DNA of 64,000 bases from JAOUFP01 sp963801505. GTDB taxonomy: Bacteria; Nitrospirota; Thermodesulfovibrionia; Thermodesulfovibrionales; UBA6898. How positions within the stretch are numbered: the first letter of the stretch is position 1; the number at the start of each line of letters is the position of its first letter. The stretch lies in contig CAWDEY010000020.1 in the NCBI GenBank assembly GCA_963801505.1, positions 1-64,000 on the forward strand, in the 5' to 3' direction. The position numbers and the translations under genes were made by a program. Under the pieces are notes generated by a model. The model was given only the letters and a program-made list of their open reading frames with translations. It was not told the DNA's origin and did no database searches. Below are positions 53,178 to 61,673 of this stretch, one piece after another.

Positions 53178-53366
53178 ATGAAAATCACTTGCCCTGTATG
53201 TAAAAATATAACAACCTGGGAAGAGAACCCTTTCAGACCTTTTTGTTCCGAACGCTGCAAACTGATTGATCTTGGAGCATGGGCCTCAGGGGAATACAAG
53301 CTTCCCGGGACCCCGGTAGATGAGACAGATCAAACAGGGCAGGAAGAAGAGGAAGACAAAAAATAG
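53178..53366 (+). CDS. yacG: YacG-type DNA gyrase inhibitor / zinc-binding protein
   Basis: A 62-residue zinc protein: ITCPVCKNITTWEENPFRPF, CSERCKLIDLGAWASGEYKL, PGTPV, then an acidic tail (QEEEEDKK). The CPxC...CSxRC ligands and GxWAxG are the YacG signature. In E. coli YacG binds GyrB and inhibits gyrase. It starts one base after the Gx gene stop, so it belongs to the apbE unit, although the functional link is unclear. Confidence 0.9.
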   Translation: MKITCPVCKNITTWEENPFRPFCSERCKLIDLGAWASGEYKLPGTPVDETDQTGQEEEEDKK

Positions 53367-53419
53367 ATTCTTAGAAACTTAACCTGAGAGAACAGCTCTC
53401 ACATTAAAGAAAGGATATT

Positions 53420-53582
53420 TCACCGCAGAGGCGCAGAGATCGCAGAGGTCAAGATAATTTTGTTTTCCGTTGAGAGGCCGGAAAACTAAAAATCAGCCTC
53501 ATGGCAGTTTATATATTTCTGGCCTCTTAGCAGAAATATATAATTATACTCTCTGCGTCCTCTGCGTCTCTGTGGTGAATTC
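53420..53582. repeat. Long palindromic repeat, CACCGCAGAGGCGCAGAG family
   Basis: CACCGCAGAGGCGCAGAGAT at the left and CTCTGCGTCCTCTGCGTCTC TGTGGTGAA at the right form a long inverted repeat around about 110 bases. It is the cleanest of three copies (others 37601 and 46251). Confidence 0.75.
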
Positions 53583-53665
53583 TTTCATAATTTAAATATT
53601 TTTGGCTAGAATTCAAGCACTCAAAACAAGGTAATACAATATTTAAAAACATAAAGGAGGCGAAT

Positions 53666-54469
53666 ATGATAAAGATTGCAGTTGCAGGCGCAGCAGGAAA
53701 AATGGGCAGCAGGATAACCGCTCTCTCAAAAGAATATGAGGGCATGGAACTGGCGGGTGCTTTTGAAAGAAAGGGGCATCCGGACACTGGTAAGGATATT
53801 GGTCTTCTCACCGGAATTGGCGAGTTGGGGGTCCAGCTTTCAGCAGGCATTGAAGACATAATAGACAAGGTTGATCTGATCATAGATTTCACTTCCATTG
53901 AATCAACAAAGAATAACCTGAAAATCGCCTCAGGCAAAGGCAAGGCAATGGTCATAGGTACCACAGGCTTTTCAAAGGAAGATTTAAAAGAGATCGATTC
54001 TCTGACTAAGACCATCCCGTGCGTACTGGCCTCTAACATGAGTCTTGGCGTCAATCTCCTGCTAAAAGTCCTTCAGGACATAGCCAGGGTCCTTGGCGAT
54101 GACTACGATATTGAAATTGTGGAAGCCCACCATAGATTAAAAAAAGACGCGCCCAGCGGGACAGCCTTAAAGATGGCGCAGGTGATAGCAGATGCTGTCA
54201 ACAGGAACCTCGAAGAGGTGGCTGTCTATTCCAGAAAGGGCATAATCGGCCAGAGGACGAAAAAAGAGATAGGGATACAGACAGTACGCGCAGGCGATAT
54301 TGTAGGAGAGCATACGGTTATGTTTGGCGGCCTTGGAGAGAGGATCGAAATCACCCACAAAGCCTCAAGCAGGGACACATTTGCAAGAGGGGCTTTAAAG
54401 GCAGCCTCATGGCTAGCTGGAAAGCCTGTCGGGCTATACGATATGCAGGATGTACTGGGGTTGAGATAG
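53666..54469 (+). CDS. dapB: 4-hydroxy-tetrahydrodipicolinate reductase
   Basis: A 267-residue DapB. The NAD(P) loop is VAGAAGKMGSRI, followed by LIIDFTSIESTKNNL, VIGTTGFSKEDL, SNMSLGVNLLLKV, and the catalytic/substrate motif EIVEAHHRLKKDAPSGTALK (His-His and Lys). The C-terminus has HTVMFGGLGERIEITHKASS RDTFARGALKAA. It makes tetrahydrodipicolinate for lysine and diaminopimelate synthesis in the cytoplasm. AAAGGAGGCGAAT precedes the ATG. No other dap genes are beside it. Confidence 0.95.
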   Translation: MIKIAVAGAAGKMGSRITALSKEYEGMELAGAFERKGHPDTGKDIGLLTGIGELGVQLSAGIEDIIDKVDLIIDFTSIESTKNNLKIASGKGKAMVIGTTGFSKEDLKEIDSLTKTIPCVLASNMSLGVNLLLKVLQDIARVLGDDYDIEIVEAHHRLKKDAPSGTALKMAQVIADAVNRNLEEVAVYSRKGIIGQRTKKEIGIQTVRAGDIVGEHTVMFGGLGERIEITHKASSRDTFARGALKAASWLAGKPVGLYDMQDVLGLR

Positions 54470-54726
54470 AGTAACCCGGAACGGGGCTCTGCCCCGGCCG
54501 CCGGTTATTTTTCTTGCCCGCCCAAGCAAAGTAACCAAAGGTATGGCGCCCCGCATAAAGCAATTAATGGCTGCGTTGGCGACCCCGGCAGCGGCAATGC
54601 TGCGACTTCGCTCAGCACAGGCAACTTGTAGGAGACAACAATCTTCGCGTATTAAATTAGCATTCCTTTTGATATCTTTAATCTAATTGAATTTTTCAGG
54701 TTTTTTTGGTATAATCTGCACTGTTT
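54470..54726. repeat. Repeat-derived intergenic segment
   Basis: CCCGCCCAAGCAAAGTAACCAAAG (54518-54541) belongs to a known type of repetitive intergenic sequence, and GGGGCTCTGCCCCGG is a small hairpin. No gene is seen. Confidence 0.4.
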
Positions 54727-55257
54727 ATGACAAACAAGGAAAAAAAATCTCTTATCGAATCGATTCTGTTCGTTTCAGGTGATCCTGTTACGCTTTCCGT
54801 CCTTAAAAATACTACTGATTTTCCTGAAAATGATCTTAAGGAACTCCTCGATGAACTGATTTTGGAATACAAACAGAGGGAAAGCGGCGTCCTCATTTTA
54901 GAGATTGCCAACGGCTACCAGATGGTGACCAATCCTCTGTATTCCCAGTGGCTTAAGAAATTTACAAATACTAATACTTCAAACAGGCTCTCGATGCCTT
55001 CTTTAGAGACACTCGCTATAATCGCCTACAAACAGCCCATTATCAAGGCTGAACTGGAACAAATACGGGGTGTTAATTCAGACGGTGTAATAAAGACCCT
55101 CCTGGACAAACGACTGATAAAAATTATGGGGAGAAAAGAAGTCCCTGGAAAACCTCTTCTGTACGGCACAACACAGGATTTTCTTCAATACTTCGGTATA
55201 AAAGACCTGACAGAACTCCCTACCCTCAAAGAACTTGCACGTGAGGAAGCCCTATGA
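54727..55257 (+). CDS. scpB: Segregation and condensation protein B
   Basis: A 176-residue ScpB with two winged-helix domains: EKKSLIESILFVSGDPVTLS, LKELLDELILEYKQRESGVL and LSMPSLETLAIIAYKQPIIK, AELEQIRGVNSDGVIKTLLD, KPLLYGTTQDFLQYFGIKDL. It binds ScpA and the SMC ATPase in the bacterial condensin. ScpA is not in the window, although the two are usually adjacent. It overlaps the LysM-NlpC gene by four bases (ATGA). The ribosome-binding signal is weak. Confidence 0.92.
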   Translation: MTNKEKKSLIESILFVSGDPVTLSVLKNTTDFPENDLKELLDELILEYKQRESGVLILEIANGYQMVTNPLYSQWLKKFTNTNTSNRLSMPSLETLAIIAYKQPIIKAELEQIRGVNSDGVIKTLLDKRLIKIMGRKEVPGKPLLYGTTQDFLQYFGIKDLTELPTLKELAREEAL

Positions 55258-56396
55258 GAAAAATTTCTCTGTATGGGTTCGCACCTTTAAGCCTTTTACT
55301 GCTCTGTCTTCTCGTGTTTACCTTTGCCTCAGTGTCTGAGGCCGCAGTCGAGTATAAAGTAAAAAAGGGTGATAATTTTTATAGCATTGCAAAAAAATAT
55401 CACGTTAAAATCAGCGACCTGAAAAATGCCAATACAACTGCTGCAAGAGACATTAAGCCCGGAGACAAGATCATCATTCCTGCGCAAAAGAATGAAGCAA
55501 AGAAGAAAATAAGATCAGCTGAAACAGAAAGCAGCAACGTTTCATACAAAACAGACAGCTCCACTGACAATACAAAGGGATCTTCACAAAACTCAACCAA
55601 AGATGTCTATCATACTGTAAAAAAAGGAGATACTCTTTCATCCATATCTCGCAAATATTCGGTCAGCGTCCCTGAGCTGAAGGAACTCAACGATCTCAAA
55701 AAATCTGCAAAATTAAAAAATGGACAGAAACTTCTCGTTAAATCTGCAGGGCCAAAAATTTACACAGTCAAAAAAGGCGATAATATCTGGAAAATAGCAA
55801 AGAAATACAACATGGATGCGGAAGAATTAATGGAAATAAATGAAATGGATTCTCCTTCCGTAAAAACAGGACAAAAACTTTACCTTGAAGAAGATCAATC
55901 AGTTATAGCCGACCTCCAGAATGATGAGACCCTCTCAAAGAACGTGGAAGAAGAACTGAATAAACTACCTGAATCTGATGAATTTACCGAAAAAAGCATG
56001 CAGGAGAAGCTCTCTCTCTTTGCAAAAAAACTGATAAACATCCCCTATAAATTTGGCGGAACCAGTATCCTGGGCATTGATTGTTCAGCATATGTAAAAA
56101 AGGTTTACGGTCTTCTTGGGATGGACCTTCCCAGAACTGCCAGAGAACAGTTCAACGAAGGGGAAACAGTCGAAAAGGAAGAACTCTCCATCGGAGACCT
56201 CGTTTTTTTCAGGACCTACGCCTCATTCCCCTCCCATGTGGGCATTTATCTCGGCAATAATCTGTTCATCCATGCCTCATCAAAGGGAAAAAAGGTCAAA
56301 GTCTCTAACCTGGAGGCCCCCTATTTTATGAAAAGATTCATAGGGGCCAAGAGATTGATAAACGATGATGATAAGTCACCAGTACCACAAAGCTGA
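55254..56396 (+). CDS. LysM(x3)-NlpC/P60 peptidoglycan hydrolase
   Basis: A 380-residue exported cell-wall enzyme. The signal peptide (LSLLLLCLLVFTFASVSEAA) is followed by three LysM domains (YKVKKGDNFYSIAKKYHV; YHTVKKGDTLSSISRKYS; YTVKKGDNIWKIAKKYNM) separated by Ser/Lys-rich linkers. The C-terminal NlpC/P60 domain has catalytic Cys in GIDCSAYVKKVYGLLGMDLP RTA, His in SHVGIYLGNNLFIHAS, and a polar third residue. It likely cuts the D-Glu-meso-DAP peptide bond. It overlaps scpB by four bases, an unusual pairing that suggests shared transcription in growth. Confidence 0.92.
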   Translation: MRKISLYGFAPLSLLLLCLLVFTFASVSEAAVEYKVKKGDNFYSIAKKYHVKISDLKNANTTAARDIKPGDKIIIPAQKNEAKKKIRSAETESSNVSYKTDSSTDNTKGSSQNSTKDVYHTVKKGDTLSSISRKYSVSVPELKELNDLKKSAKLKNGQKLLVKSAGPKIYTVKKGDNIWKIAKKYNMDAEELMEINEMDSPSVKTGQKLYLEEDQSVIADLQNDETLSKNVEEELNKLPESDEFTEKSMQEKLSLFAKKLINIPYKFGGTSILGIDCSAYVKKVYGLLGMDLPRTAREQFNEGETVEKEELSIGDLVFFRTYASFPSHVGIYLGNNLFIHASSKGKKVKVSNLEAPYFMKRFIGAKRLINDDDKSPVPQS

Positions 56397-56490
56397 GTTT
56401 TTTTCGGAGATTAACATATCACTCAAGGTGCGGTCCTGATTTTCTATAATTCTCCTCTTGCCAGTCAATATTTTTCATGCATAATATAAC

Positions 56491-56868
56491 ATGATTTCTA
56501 ACTACTTAATAATCGGCCTCGGCGGATTTTTTGGAGCTGTTTCCCGCTACATAGTTGCTCTATGGATAGGTCAAAGATGGGGAAGGATATTTCCACTCGG
56601 GACTTTTGTAATTAATATAAGCGGTAGTTTCCTCATAGGCCTCCTTATGTCCCTGTTCACTGAAAAATTTATGGTAAATCCGCAAATAAGGCTGTTTCTG
56701 GTAATAGGTTTTCTTGGCGCATTTACCACATTCTCAACATTTGAATACGAAACAGGAACTCTGGTGAAGGACGGTGAATGGTCTATTGCATTAGCAAATG
56801 TGGTCTTCAGTGTCCTTGCCGGGTTTGTGGCTTTGAAATTTGGAGAATTCATTGCAAAGAGTATATAG
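56491..56868 (+). CDS. crcB: Fluoride exporter channel CrcB/Fluc
   Basis: A 125-residue membrane protein with four helices. It has GGFFGAVSRYIVALWIG, the polar track Asn in FPLGTFVINISGSFLIGLLM, and the Phe/Ser motif GFLGAFTTFSTFEYE, all typical of dimeric Fluc channels. It exports fluoride. It stands 12 bases before a DUF190 gene with which it pairs in many genomes. I looked for the fluoride riboswitch in 56397-56490 and did not see its conserved pattern. Confidence 0.93.
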   Translation: MISNYLIIGLGGFFGAVSRYIVALWIGQRWGRIFPLGTFVINISGSFLIGLLMSLFTEKFMVNPQIRLFLVIGFLGAFTTFSTFEYETGTLVKDGEWSIALANVVFSVLAGFVALKFGEFIAKSI

Positions 56869-56879
56869 GAGATAACATT

Positions 56880-57218
56880 ATGATACGTACAGGGCCTGCC
56901 CAAAAACTCACGGTTTATGTTGATGAAACAGACAAGTATGAGGGAAAACCGGTTTATGAAGTCCTGATGGACATATTTTACAAACAAAGGATAGCGGGTG
57001 TCAGTGTTTTCAGAGGTGTCGCGGGATATGGCAGCGACGGTGTTTTTCATACATCCAAGATGCTCGAACTTTCGACCAGCCTTCCTGTAAAGCTCGAGGT
57101 CGTTGACTCTGAAGAGATGATCTCCAGGGTCTTGCCGCTTATCAACGATGTTGTAGGAAAAGGGCTGATTGAACTGAGTGACACATTGGTTGTCAAATGC
57201 TGTAATAAAACTTCATAA
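56880..57218 (+). CDS. DUF190 (PII-like) protein
   Basis: A 112-residue protein of the DUF190 family, a PII-like ferredoxin fold: AQKLTVYVDETDKYEGKPVY, EVLMDIFYKQRIAGVSVFRG, VAGYGSDGVFHTSKMLELST, LPVKLEVVDSEEMISRVLPL. It commonly follows crcB and may regulate or sense in response to fluoride or nucleotides, but the ligand is not established. ATG 56880 follows TAGGAGAT; the frame opens earlier inside crcB. Confidence 0.88.
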   Translation: MIRTGPAQKLTVYVDETDKYEGKPVYEVLMDIFYKQRIAGVSVFRGVAGYGSDGVFHTSKMLELSTSLPVKLEVVDSEEMISRVLPLINDVVGKGLIELSDTLVVKCCNKTS

Positions 57219-57272
57219 CCAGGTTCGTTATTCTGTCCATAACCTAAGATTATTTCTCCGTCATTCCCGCAG

Positions 57273-57344
57273 GTCGTTAGCGGGAATCCAGGATTTTAAA
57301 TAGGCTCTGGATCCCCCGGTCAAGCCGGAGGATGACAAATACTG
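57273..57344. repeat. GTCATTCCCGC...GGGAATCCAG palindromic repeat
   Basis: CGTCATTCCCGC...AGCGGGAATCCAGG and TCTGGATCCCCCGGTCAAGC CGGAGGATGACA form an extended inverted repeat. It is the same family as the interior of the MITE at 9018 and the segment at 61524. Confidence 0.7.
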
Positions 57345-57371
57345 CCTTTATGGACATGGCTCTAAGTAAGT

Positions 57372-58868
57372 TCAGCCCTTCAATAAATCAGGCTCTGTAT
57401 GAGGTATGAACATGGCACCCTGCAGCACGTTCATCAAGTCCTGATTTTCGTTCATTTCACTGTACGTTATCATGGGCAATAAATATTCAATCTGCCCCAC
57501 AAGCCCTTGGTCAAGCAAAAGCATTTCAGCACCGCCCAAGGAAGAGTTTCCAAGCGGTACAAACTTGTCTCTCGGCATATCCGGAAGGAGTCCGATTGTA
57601 ATTGCATGTTCAATATTGATCCCGCATCCCAGCGCACCTGCTATAAAGACCTTGCCGATATCTCTGAAAGTCAGTCCCAGTGACCTGACAAAGACATAGA
57701 GGAAGGAGAACATGGCCGCCTTTGAAAGCAGAAAATTATGTATCTCATGTTCGGTCAGGAAAAGTTCTTTATGATCAGATTTAAACAATACATATCCTTT
57801 TTCGCCGTTTCTTTCTATCACCCCGTTTCCAGTTTCAATGAATTTTCCCGACTGGTCGATGATATCTGATAAATAAAGCTCGGAGATGAGTTCGATCAAC
57901 CCGGAGCCGCATATTCCTGAAGGCCCCTCTCCAGGCATGGCATCGATATGAAGCTTTTTGTCAGCGCGATCGATCTTCACCCCGCAGATCGTTCCTGGTT
58001 TTGCCTTTGCCCCGATGCTTGCAATACCTTCTTCCAGTGCAGGACCGGCAGCGCCCGCGCCGACCATTATCCAGTCACTGCAGCCCAGTGTAACTTCCAC
58101 ATTAGTCCCGACATCTATAAAGAGAACAGGGTCTTTTTCCTTATATATACCTGAATAGATAATGCCGCTGATGATATCCCCCCCGACATAGCTTCCTGAA
58201 TTCGGCAACACATAGATAACAGCATTTTGGTTTATCTGTAGCCCTGTCTCATGTGCATTGAGAAAAACGCCTCTGTTAACAGCAGGGATATACGGGCTGA
58301 CCGGAATATTCCGGACATCCAATCCAAGAAAAAAATGTGACATGATGGTATTCCCCGCCACTGTAACTGCGTAAATATTTTCAGGACTGACACTGTTTTT
58401 CATGCATATCGCGCTGATGAGCACATTTATACCCGCCAGGAGTTCCCCTGTCAAATCGCCGGGAATACCTGCCATTACATGCTGCACCCTGCTGAGCACA
58501 TCACTTCCAAATCTGATCTGGGGGTTCTCTGCTGCAAGCACATCGATCTTTTCCTCCGAGGCAAGGTCAATTAAAGAGCATTCAATGTTCGTAGATCCGA
58601 TATCAAGGGCAAGCCCGTAAATCTCTTCTTTTCCAATATCCAGCAACCTGAAGTTACCCTCGTGGACCCCGATAACAAGCCTCAGACTGAACTGGTTTCT
58701 TCGAATTTCTTCGGGGAGTCTCCTGAGGATATTCAAAGGAATAATCACATTATGAAGTCCATTTTTTTTCAGTTCATTCTTTAGACGGTCTGCATCAGCG
58801 GTTTTGTCTTCTACTGAAGGTGGTATGAGATTAACTTCATAAAGAAATACAAAAGGGTTAAGACTCAT
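57372..58868 (-). CDS. ASKHA/DUF4445 protein, RACo-like, without a ferredoxin domain
   Basis: A 498-residue ATPase-fold protein. A central linker-like part (LRLVIGVHEGNFRLLDIGKE EIYG) leads to the ASKHA domain: ALDIGSTNIECSLIDLASEE, TVAGNTIMSHFFLGLDVRNI, LPNSGSYVGGDIISGIIYSG, FIDVGTNVEVTLGCSDWIMV, GEGPSGICGSGLIELISELY, ..FIAGALGCGINIEHAITIGL. It resembles the reductive activators of corrinoid proteins (RACo) but lacks the usual N-terminal 2Fe-2S domain, so another reductant is needed. ATG 58868 overlaps the end of moeA by 11 bases with GGGGAAG upstream; the earlier start at 58907 lies deeper in moeA. No corrinoid methyltransferase is near. Confidence 0.85.
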   Translation of the reverse strand: MSLNPFVFLYEVNLIPPSVEDKTADADRLKNELKKNGLHNVIIPLNILRRLPEEIRRNQFSLRLVIGVHEGNFRLLDIGKEEIYGLALDIGSTNIECSLIDLASEEKIDVLAAENPQIRFGSDVLSRVQHVMAGIPGDLTGELLAGINVLISAICMKNSVSPENIYAVTVAGNTIMSHFFLGLDVRNIPVSPYIPAVNRGVFLNAHETGLQINQNAVIYVLPNSGSYVGGDIISGIIYSGIYKEKDPVLFIDVGTNVEVTLGCSDWIMVGAGAAGPALEEGIASIGAKAKPGTICGVKIDRADKKLHIDAMPGEGPSGICGSGLIELISELYLSDIIDQSGKFIETGNGVIERNGEKGYVLFKSDHKELFLTEHEIHNFLLSKAAMFSFLYVFVRSLGLTFRDIGKVFIAGALGCGINIEHAITIGLLPDMPRDKFVPLGNSSLGGAEMLLLDQGLVGQIEYLLPMITYSEMNENQDLMNVLQGAMFIPHTEPDLLKG

Positions 58869-60825
58869 AGAGTATCTTCCCCATATCAGTGATATCATAA
58901 CCCCCAAGATTTTCTACAGACCTGCGGAATTCGTCATTGTCCCTGATTATCTGAAGTACCGCAGAAACAGGACCGGCACCCAGGTATTCCTTTATAAAGG
59001 CAAGATCATACCTTTCCCTTGCCAGAGGTATGAAATCGAGCCCAAGCGCCCTTGCAGCAGCCAATATGCCCATGCCGGTATCAGCAATTCCTGTAAGGAC
59101 GGCCGAAGCTATTCCCATATGCGTATACTCTTCTCTTTCATAGCCCCTGATATCGTCTGAAGATATATTATTTTCCCTGAGATACTTGTCTGTAAGCAAC
59201 CTGGTACCTGACCCTCTCTGCCTGTTTATAAAAACAATATCCTCACGCAAAAGGTCCTCAAAAGAACTGATATTTTTGGGATTGCCTTTTATCACCATAA
59301 GCCCCTGCTGCCGGTAGACAAGATTCATCAATATAATTCCTTTGTCACCGAGAAGGCTTTGAAGATAAGGTATGTTATATTCACCGGTATTTTCGTCAAG
59401 AAGATGTGTGCCGGCCATATGCGCTTCACCTTTTTTAAGTGCGATCAGCCCCCCCATTGACCCCACATGAGCTGAGGAAAGGGAAAAACGCGGATAGTTT
59501 TTCTTCAGGACATTGGCCAAAAGGTCCAGTGAGTTATCATGGCTTCCAATACATACAACGGTATTGCCTATTTCATCTTTGTCCCTGAGGAGTTCAACAT
59601 TAACTTCAGCACCTGCGCCGAGACCTTCAGACATTGCAGGTATCCTTACAAAACCATCGGCGCGTACCAGTGACATCAGCACACCAGCGCCCCTGCTGAC
59701 AGGCGTTGCAATCATGTTTTCCCCTACTTTCCCGAGTTTGACCCTGAGAAATTCTTCCTGACCTAAAGAAGACGCAACCTGTCGGGACAATTTTGCCGTC
59801 ATGTACTCAGTAGAGGGCAATTCTATCCCCTGTAATTTGCAGACAAGAATCCTGGCGAAAATACTGAAGGTTATGAACGTTGAAACAGGATACCCAGGTA
59901 TTCCAAGTACAGGAGTGTTTTTTATCCATCCCAGTATCACGGGTTTCCCCGGTTTTATATTTATTCCATGCTGAATGACCTCACCAAGCTCTGCAATGGC
60001 CTGTGCTGTAAAATCAGCGGAGCCGGCTGAAGAGCCGGCATTGACAACTACGAGGTCACCAAGTTCACACCCTTCATTTATGGCCTTCTTTATTTCTTCA
60101 ATATTATCAGGAACAGGCTTGACCCTTATAGCCTCTCCTCCCCATTCCTGGACAAGAGCGGAGAGGATGAAGGAATTGGATTCTATTATGTTGCCTTTTC
60201 TCAATTCGCTTCCTGGCTCAACCAACTCGGAACCAGTCGGAATGAGTACTATTTGGGGCCTTCTTCGAGCATGGACTAATACATGCCCGCCGGAAATTAT
60301 CGCGCCCATATCAACCGGTCTTATTTTATGATTTTCAGGTACTATCAGCTCGGTAGAAACAATGTCTTCCCCGATTACCCTGACATTCTGCCATGGCGTC
60401 GCAGCTTTAATTATCTCTATATGTTCTACAACCTTTTTCTGAACATTCCGCTTACCGGGTCCGATATCGGCCTTTTGAATGACGTTTACATCTTCAATCA
60501 TGATTACTGAGTCAAAACCAACAGGAAGAGGATCTCCTGTATTTACAGAAACAGCCTGAGTACCATAAGCAAGTCTTTTAGGAGATCGCTCAGAAGCACC
60601 GAAGGTATCGGCAAATCTTACCGCGTATCCATCCATCGCAGAGGCGTGATAAAAAGGGGACGACAATTTTGCAAATATCGCTTCGCTGGTTATTCTGCCA
60701 AGGGCCTGTCCAACAGGAACGCTCTCAGGCCCCAGCGGTCTGACATGTTCGGCTTGTATCTTTTCAAGCCATTTCCTTATGGCTTCATCCAAAGAGATAT
60801 TGTCCAGATATATGCCTTTTCTCAT
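58858..60825 (-). CDS. moeA: MoeA fused to a periplasmic-binding-protein-like domain
   Basis: A 655-residue two-part protein. Residues 1-400 are MoeA, the molybdenum insertase: FYHASAMDGYAVRFADTFGA, SVNTGDPLPVGFDSVIMIED, MGAIISGGHVLVHARRRPQI, PTGSELVEPGSELRKGNIIE SNS, NAGSSAGSADFTAQAI, PGKPVILGWIKNTPVLGIPG YPVS. The rest is a PBP-like domain: VVCIGSHDNSLDLLANVLKK, GSMGGLIALKKGEAHMAGTH, INRQRGSGTRLLTDKYL, GIADTGMGILAAARALGLDF. The fusion is known in anaerobes and suggests a cytoplasmic molybdate or tungstate sensor. No molybdoenzyme is nearby. It is co-transcribed with the ASKHA gene. Confidence 0.93.
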   Translation of the reverse strand: MRKGIYLDNISLDEAIRKWLEKIQAEHVRPLGPESVPVGQALGRITSEAIFAKLSSPFYHASAMDGYAVRFADTFGASERSPKRLAYGTQAVSVNTGDPLPVGFDSVIMIEDVNVIQKADIGPGKRNVQKKVVEHIEIIKAATPWQNVRVIGEDIVSTELIVPENHKIRPVDMGAIISGGHVLVHARRRPQIVLIPTGSELVEPGSELRKGNIIESNSFILSALVQEWGGEAIRVKPVPDNIEEIKKAINEGCELGDLVVVNAGSSAGSADFTAQAIAELGEVIQHGINIKPGKPVILGWIKNTPVLGIPGYPVSTFITFSIFARILVCKLQGIELPSTEYMTAKLSRQVASSLGQEEFLRVKLGKVGENMIATPVSRGAGVLMSLVRADGFVRIPAMSEGLGAGAEVNVELLRDKDEIGNTVVCIGSHDNSLDLLANVLKKNYPRFSLSSAHVGSMGGLIALKKGEAHMAGTHLLDENTGEYNIPYLQSLLGDKGIILMNLVYRQQGLMVIKGNPKNISSFEDLLREDIVFINRQRGSGTRLLTDKYLRENNISSDDIRGYEREEYTHMGIASAVLTGIADTGMGILAAARALGLDFIPLARERYDLAFIKEYLGAGPVSAVLQIIRDNDEFRRSVENLGGYDITDMGKILYES

Positions 60826-60952
60826 TTTGCCTGCCTTAGTATGGTATTTTTATTATCGCTATCCTTTGATAAAGTGAAGACGCCTAATAAGAAGAAAAAT
60901 ATTCTGTTGTTTTATTGTTCTATTCCGCCTTCACGGGCAGAACTCAACACCT

Positions 60953-61444
60953 TCAAAGGCTGCTTGCAATTATTTTTTCTGATTCCTCTGAAACGAGGTG
61001 ACAATAAACCAGTATCTTTCTGCTGTCGATCCTTGTTTCAATCCTTGTTTTTGCCGCACTGCATATTTTCCTGAGAATGTCATTCCTGTTGCTGTAATAA
61101 AGCCAAGGGTATATGTCGTTAACGTCAGAATGCATAAAAGGCATTAAATCTTCTTCTTTAACGCCGCATTTTTTGACAAGTGCTATGACATCATGAATCA
61201 ACGGGCTGTCGCAGGTCCAGACAGCAATCTTCAATATATTTTCCCATCCTGCCGATATATGCAGTTTGGATAATCCGGATTGGGCAACGTCCAAAACAGA
61301 ATCGACAATGTTCTTACAGCTTTGCTGGTAACAGGCATCATCTAAAGAAAAGAGGGCCTTATGGGATATTCTGGAAATTTCGTCCTGAAATATTACTATT
61401 TCCCTGAAAAAATTGTTTTTGTCTTTGTCAGATAAAGTTTCCAA
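60953..61444 (-). CDS. Uncharacterised helical protein, 163 aa
   Basis: I do not recognise this protein. It is predicted soluble and mostly helical: DKDKNNFFREIVIFQDEISR, DDACYQQSCKNIVDSVLDVA, AGWENILKIAVWTCDSPLIH, VIALVKKCGVKEEDLMPFMH, YSNRNDILRKICSAAKTRIE. It has several scattered Cys but no clear motif. It lies 127 bases upstream of the MoeA-PBP gene on the same strand and downstream of a dispersed repeat. No signal peptide and no membrane helix. The frame is intact in a well-kept region, so it is likely real. Confidence 0.7.
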   Translation of the reverse strand: METLSDKDKNNFFREIVIFQDEISRISHKALFSLDDACYQQSCKNIVDSVLDVAQSGLSKLHISAGWENILKIAVWTCDSPLIHDVIALVKKCGVKEEDLMPFMHSDVNDIYPWLYYSNRNDILRKICSAAKTRIETRIDSRKILVYCHLVSEESEKIIASSL

Positions 61445-61523
61445 TATTTATACGATACCATAATAACCAGGCATATTTCTCTCTGAAACAAAAATGGTAT
61501 CCTTTTCAGTTGCGGGTAAAAAT

Positions 61524-61612
61524 CAAGAAAGATTCCGGACAAGCCGGAATGACAAATCCATAGGTAAAAGTCTTTTTCTGTCATTCCGCAAGCGGAGCGC
61601 GTAGGGAATACT
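61524..61612. repeat. Copies of the GTCATTCC...GGAATGAC repeat
   Basis: GATTCCGGACAAGCCGGAATGAC on the left and GTCATTCCGCAAGCGGAGCG on the right. These belong to the same family as 57273-57344. The surrounding 61445-61673 interval holds no other gene. Confidence 0.65.
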
Positions 61613-61673
61613 TTTTCAGTAAAGAGTGTCAGGACCCATAACAAAAAGCATTACACAAAAAAGGTTGTGTTGC

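Noticed and set aside
56397..56490. A fluoride riboswitch before crcB.
   Set aside because: I looked for the conserved pseudoknot pattern of the crcB motif and did not find it in the 94-base leader.
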